From Diphasiastrum complanatum (lineage: Eukaryota; Streptophyta; Lycopodiopsida; Lycopodiales; Lycopodiaceae), in NCBI GenBank assembly GCA_029204225.1, contig CM055099.1, positions 61,721,753 to 61,785,752 on the forward strand: DNA of 64,000 nucleotides, given 5' to 3'. Below are positions 11,479-24,113 of this stretch, in pieces (positions within the stretch are counted from its first letter, which is position 1; every line of letters begins with the position of its first letter). The translations under genes and the position numbers were made by a program. The notes beneath the pieces are model-generated. The model searched no databases. It was not told the DNA's origin and saw only the letters and a list, made by a program, of their open reading frames with translations.

Positions 11479-14400
11479 TGGTATTAGAGCTTATAATATC
11501 AGAACAGTTGTTTTTTATATAGTGTAGGTCGTTGCTATTACTGTTTTCAGTCATATAAATCTATTATCTGCATATACTCATCTTGAAATTCCAAATGGAT
11601 TCACAATCACAATTTGCTCTAATGGTAGAGAAACTGGATGATTCGAATTACCATTATGAAACTTTAAAATAAAAATAGTACTGATGGCCAAAGAATTGTG
11701 GGAAATAGTCGCTGGAATCAGACTACTTCCCACTATCGATGAGCAAGACATTTCCAAATGGAAGCTCGAGGATGGCAAGGCTTTTGTCTTAATCACCCTT
11801 AACATCTCCGACACACAAATTGGTCATATCACAAAAGCCCAATCATCGAAAGAAGCTTGGGATGTATTGAGTACATTATATGAAGTGAGGGATGTCACTT
11901 CGAAGCTGCATCTGAGGAGAAAATTTTTCTCTCTTAGAATGTCAGATGGTGATTATGTTCAGAATCACATAAATGAATTTAAGACTCTAATGGATTAGAT
12001 GGCAGCAATAAGTTCAGCAATTGAAGACTCTGATGCTGTTATGACCTTATTGTCAAGCTTACCATCTTCCTATGAAAATTGGGTGATGATTGTTTCCACA
12101 CACTCAGACATCACATTATCCAGAGTCATGACTATGCTGCTGCAGGAGGAAACAAGAAGAGGTGGAGCATCTTCATCCTCCGTCAATGACTCACAAGCAT
12201 TATTTTCCAAGAAGGGCTCAAAAAAACAACAGAAGAAGAAAGTTGTTCAACAAATTGACAACAATCAAAAGCAGTCACAGAAGTCCCAAAATTAGCCACC
12301 TGCTCAGAACAACAAGAAAAGACTCTTCTACAATCACTACAAGAGACCAAATCATGAGATCCAGGACTGTCAAGTCTTGAAGTTCAACAACGACAAGAAG
12401 AAGAAACAGCTGGATCAGCAAGCTCATGCAACCGACACCAAGCAGAAGATCGAAGATGATGATGAGCAGGAAGTCTTCATGGTGATCCATCACCATGTCA
12501 AACAATTAGAGGAGTGGTTCCTCGATTTTGGAGCTACACGACATATGACAAGCCATCAAGAATGGCTCATTGACTATTTACCCTACAACACAAAGAAATT
12601 TGTTCACCATGGAGTTCTCACATAATTGAAGATGAAGGTACTGTTAGGATGAATTTTCAGAATGGAATGTTGAAGCTTATACCAAATGTATTGTATGTCT
12701 CAAATCTGACAACTAATCTACTGTTTGTCTGTCAAATCACAGATTTAGGACATAGGGTAGAATTTCTGAGAGATTCCTGTCAAATTCTTGATACGAGCAG
12801 GAGAGTTCTTGCACTTAGAAAGAGACAAGGATATCTTTATAGGGGTTAGTCATTGTAATACTGTAACTGATCGTGCTTTAGGCAGTTCGACATCTATGAA
12901 TAAAGAAGTGATTTGGCATTATAGACTTGGTCACCTTAACTATAAATCAATAGGTAACATGTCTAAACACTCTTCAATTCTTGATCTAGACTGTAAAATT
13001 GTCGATCCCCCTGTCTGCTCAAGTTGTATAAGATCCCAAGGCAACCCTAACCCTAGTTAATAAGTGAGTGGGATTTGGCACCCTACGTGTGTAAGTCCAA
13101 CGAGGAAAGCAGGCAAGGAGGCCATTCAAGTCAAATCAAGAACACATTTCTAGAGATTTGTTAGACATTGTGCATACTGATATATGTGGCCCAATGTAGA
13201 CACCATCATTACTTGATGTAAAGTTCTTTATTACTTTCGTAGATGATTATTCTAGGAGGACTGCTGTCTATTTTTTAAAGCACACTTTCCAATCATTCAA
13301 GAAATTTAAGGAGAATGTTGAGTTGCAAATAGACAAAAGAATCAAAGCTCTCAAGAACGACAGTGGTGGATAGTACATTTCAAATAAATTCAAGGATTAC
13401 TACAGCCAATGGCATCAAGCAACAGTTTGTCGCTTCCTATTCTCCACAGTCAAATGGACTGGCTGAAAGGAAGAACAGAACCTTAGTCAAGTCTGCTAAA
13501 TGCATGATCACACATGCTTCTTTGCCCAAATCATTTTGGCAACATGTTGTTTCAACAACAACTTATTTGTAGAATCGATGCATAACTGAGGGTGTTCCTA
13601 ACTAAAGAACTCCTTATGAGGTTTGGACAAGACAAACTCTCAATCAAACATTTGAAAGTATTCGGATGCACAGCTTATGCTCATGTCCCAAAGGACAACA
13701 AAAAGAAACTTGATGAGCAATTTTTTTTTAACTATTTTTGTTGGCTATTGCAATTTTGATGGAATTTACAGACTGTATAACATAGAAACCTGTAAAATTT
13801 TCACTAATAGGGATGTGACTTCTATCAAAGTTCAGTTTATTGATTTGAAGGGCAATGGACAAATGCAGTCCATAGTTTCTACTTTGACAATTGACTCTTC
13901 TCATAAGGCAATTTTCCATTCCTTCTTGTAGTCACCCTATACAGTCAGATCCAGAAAAAGATGTAGAGACTGCAACTCAGGAGCAGTCAATGTGTTCGAC
14001 ATGCCCGACACAGCCGACACAACTGACAGAAAGTTAGACTTCACAACCACAAGTTTCAACCAGGAGACCATCAAGAATTCGATCTCAGCCTGTCCGATGT
14101 ACTGATGAATTCTCTCACTATTCTATTTAGGAGCCAACCACAATTGAGGAAGCATTGTCACAAGCCGACTCAGATCTCTGGAAAGAAGCAATGGACAAAG
14201 AGTACAACTCACTGTTGAGGAACAACACTTGGACTCTCACCAACCTGCCAGCAAACAAAAAGATTATCGACTGCAAATGGATCTTTAAGATCAAATACAA
14301 AGCAGACGAGAGCATTAACAGAAGGAAAACTCAACTTGTGGCAAGGGGATTTTCACAAATTTCCACATCAACTACTTTGAGACCTTCAGCCCAGTTGTAA

Positions 14401-14699
14401 AGCACACTTCTATTTGACTCCTACTTTCTTATGCTGCTGCAGCAAATATGGAGGTACATCAGATGGATGTACAAACTGCATTCCTCAATGGAGTTATCGA
14501 GGAGGACATCTACATGATCTAGCTAGAAGGCTACATTCTCAATGGTCGTGAAGACCAAATATGCAAACTCCACAAAGCCGTGTACAGTCTGAAACAATCT
14601 TCCAGAGCATGGTTTCATTGAATCAACACGTTCTTGATCAATCATGGTTTCTAACCTAGCTCTGCAGACTGTAATGTGCATTACAAAGTTGTCAATCAA

Positions 14700-15050
14700 T
14701 TCTTTGTCATCATCATCGACTTATCCGAAGTCATCGTCAAGTCCAATGTCTTCAAGCTCCCCGACTTTCACGTCATCGACCTAGCCGAAGTCATTGACAT
14801 CCTCAACGTCTCCAACCTATCCGACGTCTGTGTCCTCGACTTCCACATCCCCGACTTCCATGTCATCGACTTGTCCGACGTCTTGCAGCTTGTCCACGAT
14901 CTCTGACTTGTACGAAGTCATCGACGTGTCCGACATCTCTAACTAAATTAGATGTCGATGATAGTCTACATTACATCGACATGTCCAAAGTCATCGTCAT
15001 GTCCAACGTCTTCAAGATCCCCGACTTCCACGTCATCGATATGACTGATA
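14700..15050 (+). repeat. Second copy of the GTCATCGAC-type minisatellite
   Basis: Same units as 10781-11035, with a long run ending in AACTAAATTAGATGTCG at 14941 followed by a shorter second run. It belongs to the right LTR region of the 10670-15311 element. The open frame across it is a by-product of the repeat. Confidence 0.85.
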
Positions 15051-15316
15051 GCACTGCTCGATTTCTTGCTCTAATCACTGCAATTTTGATACAACGCTTC
15101 CGCAAAGCTAAACTCTTTGAATCAAGGAAATTTGTGCATGGCTAGGGAATCGACTTAGTCGATCCAGCGACTTTGAAGCTATGATCAGTAGGACAGATTT
15201 CGAAGTCTTTGAAGTCGATCTGATTACTAAATTGATAGACTTAGTTTCATACACCGAGAATTCCCTGTCACTGCATTTTTGTTGCACCAGGAATTGAAGG
15301 TTGATCCAGCACCTAT

Positions 15317-17794
15317 GTCTAAGGCAACCCCTAATGTTCCAAACCCCTATTAGGGCCACATCATCCATTTTGGATTTCCAAAGTACTTGGAATTCAAAAT
15401 TTTGCAAGTTGATCCGAAGGGCAAGACAGTGATTGCCAAAAATCAACCCAATGTCGTTTATTTGAATTTGCAAGATGTATATGTTTTGGCTTTTAATCTT
15501 CAGTTAACAATGACCAATCATCTACGAAAGTTAACTATACCCATATTAAAAGAACGACTTGGATTAATGGGACAACCATCATCCTCAACTCATCAACAAT
15601 AGAGAAAAGTTGACTTACAAAGTTTCTTGTCAACGTTGGACACTGATTTTTTGGCACTTCTTTTGGATATTAGAAATTAACCAATAAAAAACCATGATTT
15701 TGGCCTAAAAATAAGTAATCTAAAAAATACCAAAAAAGGTTACTCTTGTTTAAGTCAAAGTCCCAAAACAATTGCATTGCATTGCATGCACTAGTGGGAG
15801 CCCTATGAGTATACCTATACTCTCCAAGGCCCCTTCACCACTAGAAGGTAGTGTACTGTGACACCTCACTGGACGCATCAGCAGCCTAACTAGGCCACCT
15901 CATCCACTTTAATTGTGAAATAGATTTACATTACATTGGGCTGAAGAGTTTCCACTTGATCAAAAAATTGCCAAGGGCTAGATACATTTCTCACCTAATA
16001 GTGTGCATTAAGTCCTACGGTCTCAAATCCAACCATTGTCAAGTGAGTGCACAATCCTCTGGGTTTTTTGGAAGTATCAACATTGATAATTTTGAGCCTT
16101 GTTCCAAATTATCTCATTTTCTAGTTGCTTATTATCTTGTATGCTTATTATTTTTTTTTTTGTATGCTAGTTCCAAATTATCTTATCTTTTAGTTCATCA
16201 ATATACTAGAGGACATATTGTTGAGGGTTTCAATATGTTATAACAATTTTGTAGAACAACTATATTACATCGATATAGACCAAAACCTTTAGTTTTTAGT
16301 AGTTGAATAGATTCTCGAAATTACTAATTAGAGTGTCTTGGCATCTTGCAACGTAGATTGTCAAGTCAGCTTTGTCGATCCTCTCTTGACAAATGGACCA
16401 ATGATATGGCAACGATTCAAGTGGGCCAATTCGATTGCTTTTCTTTATTTAACACTTATCAGCCAAGTTCAAAAGGGGTGGGGTCCATTGCCCATGAACT
16501 CACTTGACAAGGTTCAAAAAATGAGTGGCAAGTGAAAGGGCCAAGCAAAGGCACTTGCGACTAGTCTAAAAATCATTCTTTCATGTTAAGGTATATGTAA
16601 TGTGCACAGCTCTCCATCCTAAAGATTGTGTAAACTTGCCACCTATATAATACGACATATGGATGTATTCACAAGAAATTTAATGATTTTTTGTCTTTTA
16701 ATTATGTGTGTGGAGCTTGTTGTGAAGCGCTAGGGACAAAATGTTACACCATCATCCGTCATTGTATCTTTCTATCGACAACATATTTCTACTGCATGGC
16801 AATGTTCGCAAGCACTTTCAATTCTTCGACGAGCTCAATTTGGAAGAGTGGTTACTTCAAATCGTTGTGCATTACCTATCAGTGACACTACCATTCTAGC
16901 TAGTGGCATTATCGTTCTATGCACTCTCATCTCTTTGTACATTGATGCGTTTTTAGATCCTTCAATAATAAAAACATGAGTTTTATCATTTAGAGAAGAA
17001 ACATGCCGGTGCATTTATTCATAGAGTAGGCACATTGATGAGAAATATATATACGTCCCCCAAGGGGAAGTTTAACCAAATGTAAGCTCAAACAAGAGCG
17101 AAACTTGCACTTAAACTAAGATTAATCCAGATCGTGGCATAAACTGACTGGAGCAGATCAGAAAAGTGAATAGGTGTTGAGTCGGCTAATGAAGGAAAAT
17201 GAGATATAGCTAATGAAGTTTCATCATTTACATATTACCAAGTATGCTTCTTGGTTTCCAAGGGGAGTCTAGAACATGAGACCAAAGAAACTTTGGATGT
17301 CAAAGCTATCCAACTCAGCCAATCCAGTTGGTGGTTATATGACACATTTTGTCATGTGATGCTAAAAAATTTGGCCTTGATTTCATTTTTCATTTCTTTT
17401 TATTGGGGCGCCGAAATACAAGGCCGCGTCCACCACTAAAAGAAGGCGAACAGGAGATCCTCATGGGTGCGCTGGCAACTCAATTGCATGATACAATAAG
17501 CTTTGTTGCCACATGGCTTCAAATATATGTTCATGCTAAAACTGAAAATGCACAGGAACTCGTCCGACGTGACGTGGAGTGGCTTTGCGGAAAGGTAACG
17601 TAAGAACTGTCGTCGGCGATCGTGAGTATTGGATCTCGCTGTCAAATTTTGCCACATGAGTAATGACACATGGCTGTCTAATTTGGTGTTGTAAGAACAA
17701 ATTTTTCTTTTTCTTTCTCTTGCATCACCTAATTTTCCTACAATTAATCAGGAGTGATAGGTAGGTTGTGTTCAGAATCTGAAGGGTGGTTTCT
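15317..17794. other. Non-coding stretch, no gene recognised
   Basis: A short plus-strand frame at about 15340-15602 has no recognisable domain. It lies just outside the CCTAT target duplication and could be decayed element coding. The rest is AT-rich intergenic sequence with stops in all frames. The GC content rises near 17400-17660, but no exon could be supported there. Confidence 0.4.
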
Positions 17795-18200
17795 CAAGCC
17801 TTCTAGTTGTGATCTTAAGATACTTGTAATTGCTGTGATCTTAGATTATGAGTCAAATTTCTCAAAGATTCTCAAGCCTTGTTGTTGTTGTGATCTTAGA
17901 TTAAGAGTCAAATTTCTCGAAATCTCTTAACCCTTGTTGTTGTGATCTTAGAGACTAAGTCAAATCTCTGAAATTTTTAAAGCCTTGTTATGATGTTAAG
18001 AGTATCGTTGTTGTGATCTTAGAGTATGACTCAAATCTCTGGAAAGTTCCCAGTCCTTGTTGTTGCGATCTTAGAATGTTGTTGTTTTGGTCTTATTACA
18101 GTATGAGTCAAGGTCGTCGAAGGTTCTCAATCCCTGTTGTGATTTTAGAATATTTTTTATTGGATCTATAAGAGTATGTTTATGGAAAGTTCTGGATCCT
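17795..18200 (+). repeat. Imperfect tandem repeat upstream of galactinol synthase
   Basis: Six or so units of roughly 52-78 bp share the words CCTTGTTGTTGTGATCTTAGA, then AGAGTATGAGTCAAATCTCT and a GAAAGTTCTCAA-type end. The last unit ends about 140 bp before the ATG of the galactinol synthase, so the array lies in its promoter or 5' leader. Confidence 0.8.
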
Positions 18201-18338
18201 CGTTGCCTTCGCACAAGGAATTTTATGCTAATCAGGATCGTAGCACAAATGCATGTTAAACATTGAAGGGGTTTGTAATTTTGTGGTGTTTGAGTTGCTC
18301 ATCGTGTGGAGACTGGAGCTCGTCAGCAGTTTTAGAAT

Positions 18339-19657
18339 ATGTTATTGAGGAAAGCTTATGTGACGTTTCTGGCGGGAGATGGAGATTACTTTAAAGGTGC
18401 CGAGGGCTTGGCAAAAAGTTTGCGAAGAGTGAAGAGTTCGCATCAGCTGTTGGTGGCTGTCTTGCCAGATGTCCCGGAGTCTCATAGAAGATTGCTACGA
18501 AGACAAGGATGTGTGATCAGGGAGATAGAACCTATCATGCCTCCGGCAGGTTCAGACCAGTGCAAGTTTGCAATGGCACATTACGTGATTAATTACTCCA
18601 AGCTACGTATCTGGGAGGCAAGTTTTGGTTCTTGTTTCACGCTTTTGACGTATGTGAAAAGTATTCTTAACTGATTTTTTGTTCCCCGTTTTTCTTAACC
18701 CTGTTGGCAGTTCGAAGATTTTAGCAAACTGGTTTATCTCGATGCCGACATAATGGTTTTTCAAAATATGGATGAATTATTTGACACACCAAAAGGTACC
18801 TTCAGTGCCGTTTTGGACTGCTTCTGTGAAAAAACATGGAGTCATACGCCACAATATAGTATAGGTTACTGTCAGCAGTCTCCTGACAGTGCGCCGTGGG
18901 TGAAGGTACTTGGTCCACCCCCCAAACCTTATTTCAATGCGGGAATGTTTGTTTTCGAACCAAGCAGGAAAACGTTTACAGAACTGATGCAGTCCTTACG
19001 TTCCAATCCTCCGACACCTTTTGCTGAACAGGTATATCACTCAAGCTAGCCCTGTTACTTATGACCTGGCCACGAGATCCTTCACCCTTCAAATATAATT
19101 TGATTCAAGCTGCTGTTTTTGTCTAAACAGGATTTTCTCAATTCAATCTTTCAGAAAATTTTCAGGCCAATTCCACTCAAATACAATCTAATTTTGGCGA
19201 TGCTGTGGAGGCATCCTGAAAATGTACATCTGCCATCAGTGAAGGCAGTCCACTACTGTGCCACGGTAATTGACTCTTGCCAATTGGTAGTATCATCTCT
19301 GATTATGAAGATGAGATGTAGCTAAACAGAGAGTTGATCTAGTAGTTTGGCAATGCGTTTTCGCTCCGTAGTATCATCACTGATCATGAAGATCACATTA
19401 GATAAACCAATATGTGATCTCATGTTTTGGATTTCATTGTTCAGGGTTCGAAGCCTTGGTGCTTCACTGGTAAGGAGGCAAACATGGACAGAGAAGACGT
19501 AAGGGAGCTTGTTAGAAAATGGGGGGAAGTCTATCTTGATCCTAGTGTGGATTTAAATAACGTGAAACCATCGAACGCCGTGCCTGAGCTGAATGGTCCA
19601 ACACCTTTTGATATTGCAGAAAGTACCGTAGTAGTGCGAGTACCTCCAGCAGCATAG
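18339..19657 (+). CDS. Galactinol synthase (GT8 family), four exons
   Basis: Transfers galactose from UDP-galactose to myo-inositol, the first committed step of raffinose-family sugar synthesis; members are usually cytosolic. Exons 18339-18617, 18711-19031, 19131-19265 and 19445-19657 are all in phase 0 and give about 315 residues, a normal length or slightly short. Family motifs in order are KAYVTFLAGDGDY (residue 5 on), HYVINYSKLRIWE at the end of exon 1, the metal-binding DxD as YLDADIMVF, FCEKTWSHTPQY, FNAGMFVFEP, TPFAEQDFLN across the exon 2/3 junction, and YC...GSKPW...NMDRED. The C-terminus VPPAA recalls the APSAA pentapeptide typical of this family. Introns 2 and 3 are GT-AG; intron 1 (18618-18710) starts AG|GCAAGT and is GC-AG. 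The start was chosen because an in-frame TAG lies two codons upstream. The N-terminus is short, so a further 5' exon cannot be excluded. The gene looks intact. Confidence 0.95.
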
Positions 19658-22600
19658 CCATATCTATGGCATATGACGGGATGCTAGAAGAGCGGTGTAA
19701 TCGAAGGAGCTCCCTAGCATGGCTAGACGAAAGGATCATTGCGGCAGTATCATGATCTGTGCTCTGTGACATGTCAACTAATTAAACCGCTATTTTGAAA
19801 ACTTGTAGACTTCCATCTTTTATGTTTCAATGGAAAAGTGCTTACACTTTTTTGTTTGCTAATTTTGAAAATAAGCAAATTCATATTAGATGGGACAGGT
19901 TAAATTTTCTCAATTCAAGTATGATTCCGTACACATCCGATTGATAAGCAAAGTATACGTGAAGCAACGATAAGGCTCTTTTCGTAAGGATCAAGGTATG
20001 ATCGCTAGCGTTCGATAGAAAATTCAAAACGCTAATTAATTCGTTACCATATTTTGTCGTGCTCAAAGGTTTCTAATAGTTGGTTTCTTATGGTGATTAT
20101 GAAATCGCTTCTCTGTTTTCCAAGGGATGTAAGCGCCAGTGGCTCTCCGGCCAATTAGAGGAATTTTGTGTAAGAGAACTTTGGTGTTATCTGCGAAACA
20201 AACGCTTAATAGTGAAGTTGCCTTCTGTGTACTGCAATTAAAAGCTCATCTGGTGGCACCTAAAGCAGCTCTAAATTCATTGCCGGAGGCTCAGCTTTCA
20301 AGGATCTTCTAAGTTCTATAATAAAACTGTTCTATTACGTGATTTTCCGTTTCTGTTATTTAGCATGAACCTCTTAACTAGATCATAGATGCCTCGTTTA
20401 AGCTTTTCAACGGCTTTTTAAATGCGCATATGGTCGTATGACTCGTATGCCATTTTATGCAAGAGGATCGACGTGTACGTAATATTATGAATGTGATCGT
20501 TCATGTTGACTTGAGTTAATACGATTTAAGCTGGGGACTTGGGTCTAAATATAAGACGGTGATTGGATGTTGGCTATTTTCTGCTTTGGCCAATTGATAA
20601 CAGGTACTGGAAGTAATCATTCCACGCCACGCGTAGCAGCCTTGAAGCTTCAACAGCCACTCTAGATATAGTGGATGGATGTAAGAACTAAGAACATTCG
20701 ATACGCTATTTTATAAATCATGTTCTCATACAGTATACTTTCTGATTTAGCGTCGACTTTGTAATTGAGTATATGCTTTCTGCAGGCACTTGGAGTTTGA
20801 TCAACGAAAATTACATGGTAAGCAGCAGTCACACTTTCTGCTCTCGCGTCGCAGACTAATTTGCTTGCAATTCCACTAGCTCAAGCTTTATAAAAGGTCC
20901 GAGGCCCATGACACTTCCACGATGTAATGCCATGTCTTAAATTTTTATTTCATAAATTCTAAACAAAATCGTGGCTTGAGAATTTGAGACAAAACGTGTA
21001 GTATTTCACTTGCAAGCAAATTTCACTTCTTTGGAGCTGCATCCAAAATACAAAGAAAAACTGAAGAGCATCACATTTTAATTATTAGCATTTGATTTGA
21101 GAGGCAGTAACTCCTATAGCTCTTTCAATCATGAGCTTTACAATTTCGCCGCTTAATTTAACTTTCTAGGATAAATTAGTTATATATGAGAGAAAAAAAA
21201 AAGAGAAATGACCTAGACATAGTGAACTAGGAAAGAGAAATGACCTAGACACCCGTTTTTCGAAGAAGTTGGAATTTTATTGAAAAATGCTAATATTTTT
21301 AACGCTAAATTCAAAACAAAATGTAAACAACTTATTGATTTTGAAAAAAAAATTAGAATAATGTCAAAATTTCAAACTTTGAACTTTTAAACCTAAGAAG
21401 AGGAGTTATGTTTTTACGTAATTTATGTGGTTTGAAAATTCTTAGATTAAAAAATTTCTAAAAGTACACATATTTGACTTGTTTAAGAGTGTTTGTAATG
21501 ATTAGAATATTGAAATTTGAAACTGATTGTATTTTAGAAATGTATACGAGAGTATAAAAAAAAATGGAGGTTTACTATTTGAAAATTTGTAAAGATCATT
21601 TTATGTCTAGCTTGAAAAGATTTTTGAAAATGTGTGTCAATTTGAGATGTTTGTTTTTCAATTTGAGAGATGTTAAAAAGTATGTTGATTTTTGAACGTA
21701 TGTTGTTTTTTTTATTCGTTTGTTTGTTTCAGCTAACAAGATAAGGTACTACATTTAGATCTTATCATGAGTCCATAATACCAAGAATAGAGCTCTTGCA
21801 GCTTTAATTTGGGTGAAAGTTGCAACTAAGGAAAACGGGACTAAGGCTTGTAGCAATGAGTTGCCCAAAAGGAGGCTAATTACTAGCTTTCCAGCACCTA
21901 ACAATACCACTAAGATGATAGACCTTGCACAAAACCGATATTGGCTTGCCAATTCGCTTGAAAACATCTTGTGTGCCAAAAACATCTGCAAATAATAAAT
22001 TCTTAATGCATAAAGTAGCTCATTATTGAGTAATAGCATGACAACTAGTGACAAATAGAGTTACTTATAACCTTCTCATCACATTTTGCTTTGAAACTAT
22101 GAAATCATGAATAATCAAGTATACAACCCTCTAAAACGGTTATCATGAACTCCCACAATCACCTTTGATTTGAGCTATGGACTTAATCCAGTATTAATCA
22201 ATCAATACATACAGCAACCCGAATCTTATTGCATTGTACTATGTAACATAACATCTTGCTTTGAAAATAGTCATCATGGACTCCCAATGTCTTGACTTTA
22301 GGATTGGAGTAGGTTCAATGATAAACAACTATTATCTAAAGGCTCAAATTACTTGGAGCTTTTCCATCTTACTTATTAGTTTGTGTACCACAATGTTTGA
22401 AGGTGTTAATCAACTTATGCAAGCATATTAAATCACACCAAGAAAGGTAACAAAATACAAATTCGTAGGCATTGAAGTTTTGAAATTTGAAAAAATTTCA
22501 GTCACATTGAAACAAGCAAGTGGTAGGAGATTAACAATTTAGTGAAACTAACAGGCTTCTACCGATCATACAAAACTTGTAACACATCAATACAAGTAGA

Positions 22601-23326
22601 TTTATTGCTCATGATAAGATATTATTCTTTGAGACTTTAACATCATAGGAACATGTCAAACATTTGGTATTCTTCTAATATCACAAAATTTATCTCAAGC
22701 ACTTCGTATCCTTCTAATATCACACTACACAGGTTAACGACTTTCTTCAATCATACGAAACTATTGAATTTGTTTCAATCTTTATTTCTATAAAATTATC
22801 TCAAGGATTTTGCTTCCTTTTGATATAACAGTGCTAATGGTATTTGCCAGTCAAGTGCCCCAGGGAAACGACTTGCTATTCATTTGCATAACTTCCCAAT
22901 ATGGGCTCATGAAACAACAATAAATAGTCTGTAATTTTGCAATGAAGTTACCTGCTTGATTACACATTCAATAGATTGTCATGAAATGCCATAGAACCTT
23001 TAAGTCCCCAGTAATAGAATCTTGGGAACCTTGAAGTCCCCAGTTCCAAGGATGACACTAGCAAGGGTTTGGGAAATTGAAAGTTTGCTTAAACATAAAC
23101 ACCACCTGATGTATAATACCTCTTCGAGTAACATATATACCTCTTTATCTGCTTCCAATGGAGTTGGTTGAGCTCCATCTTAGATTGTACATACTTGATA
23201 TAAGGTACAAAACATTACATAGAAATGCCACACTAGCTGGCTTTGATTGCAACCCAGACTGGCCAAGAAGTGGCTGTGGATGTGAAATTGAGTTTTTTGG
23301 CCAATCAAAAAGGCTTTCATCTAAAA
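19658..23326. other. Intergenic region, no gene recognised
   Basis: The 3' flank of galactinol synthase, then AT-rich DNA with stops in all frames. Two small local duplications are visible: GAGAAATGACCTAGACA twice near 21205-21252, and a phrase ending AAGTCCCCAGT twice near 22990-23045. No transposon family was recognised. Confidence 0.5.
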
Positions 23327-23440
23327 TTACATAGATCTAGAATACATAAACGTATTTACAGAAACTGCATAGATCCATAATACAGAAACTATTTATAGAA
23401 ATGTATAGATCCATAATACAGAAACATATCTACATAGATG
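23327..23440 (+). repeat. Short tandem repeat, about 40-bp units
   Basis: Three or so imperfect units share CATAGATCCATAATACAGAAAC followed by a TATTTACAGAAA-type tail. AT-rich and non-coding. Confidence 0.7.
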
Positions 23441-23529
23441 CTTATTTACAGTTACATATATATTCGTAGAAACGTTTTTCTAAACATGATGAGTCGTAGA
23501 TATGAGTTGTAAATGAGAGCTGTAGTTGC

Positions 23530-23733
23530 CTTTCGAGGCCAAATGTGTAAATATTGTAAATCAAACTTTTCACACATTTTTGGGTGATCAAAGTGGTATT
23601 TAGTATTTTCATGTAGGTATTACAAGTGGTAGGCCTTAAGTCCCACCAGATGGCCTTTATTTGATGCAATTTGGCCATATGGACCATAATTGGTAGGTTA
23701 GGGTTAAAAGTTTTACTCCAAGTTATATGAACC

Positions 23734-23805
<72 letters not shown>

Positions 23806-24113
23806 CTATCATCTCATTTTGGCATTCTTATACATTTGTGTAGAGATTATGTTGTGTGCTTGATGTATATAGGTGATGAATTAAATGTGATTTTGCTATT
23901 GTATGGCCTATTAATAGAGGGTTAGATTCTGATTTGAGAAGTTTATGAATATCTTTTGATTCTATTTGCTTTTGGTAAGTGATTTTGATCAAACTAGCAA
24001 GCTAGTGAATGAATTGTTTAACATAGAAGGAATTTGTGAGTAGTGCAATCATTCTTGACCTAGACCTAAAAGTTTGATCATCTTTGGATCTAAAATTTTC
24101 ACATGGTATTAGA
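23530..24113 (+). repeat. Left LTR of Copia C (approximate start)
   Basis: It matches 33600-34156 over long stretches, for example GATTATGTTGTGTGCTTGAT and TGATTTTGATCAAACTAGCAA. It ends TTCACA before the primer-binding site and contains the (AG)n tract. Confidence 0.75.
23735..23803 (+). repeat. (AG)n microsatellite
   Basis: About 69 bp of uninterrupted AG inside the left LTR of Copia C. The related LTR at 33.6 kb has only a short GAGAGAGGAGAG at the same place, so the tract expanded after the two LTRs separated. Confidence 0.95.

Larger units (their letters stand above)
10670..15311 (+). mobile_element. Degraded Ty1/Copia element with minisatellite LTRs
   Basis: The left LTR runs 10670-11478 (TG...CA) and is followed at 11479 by a primer-binding site (TGGTATTAGAGC). 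The element ends at 15311. The 5-bp duplication CCTAT lies at 10665-10669 and 15312-15316. Plus-strand coding pieces in order are gag (about 11590-12290), the protease region (near 12520), pre-integrase (YRLGHLNYKS near 12920), integrase (YSPQSNGLAERKN near 13440) and part of reverse transcriptase (14150-14660). RNase H was not recognised, and the right LTR is only partly represented. It is broken, with many breaks. The shared LTR part (about 178 bp) differs at about 7% by eye, so it is older than the 4412-10561 element. Confidence 0.9.

Noticed and set aside
14676-14906. Frame with repeated DFHVIDL-type peptides that looks like a repeat protein
   Set aside because: It is the translated LTR minisatellite with 18-bp units; the same array exists in the left LTR in another context.
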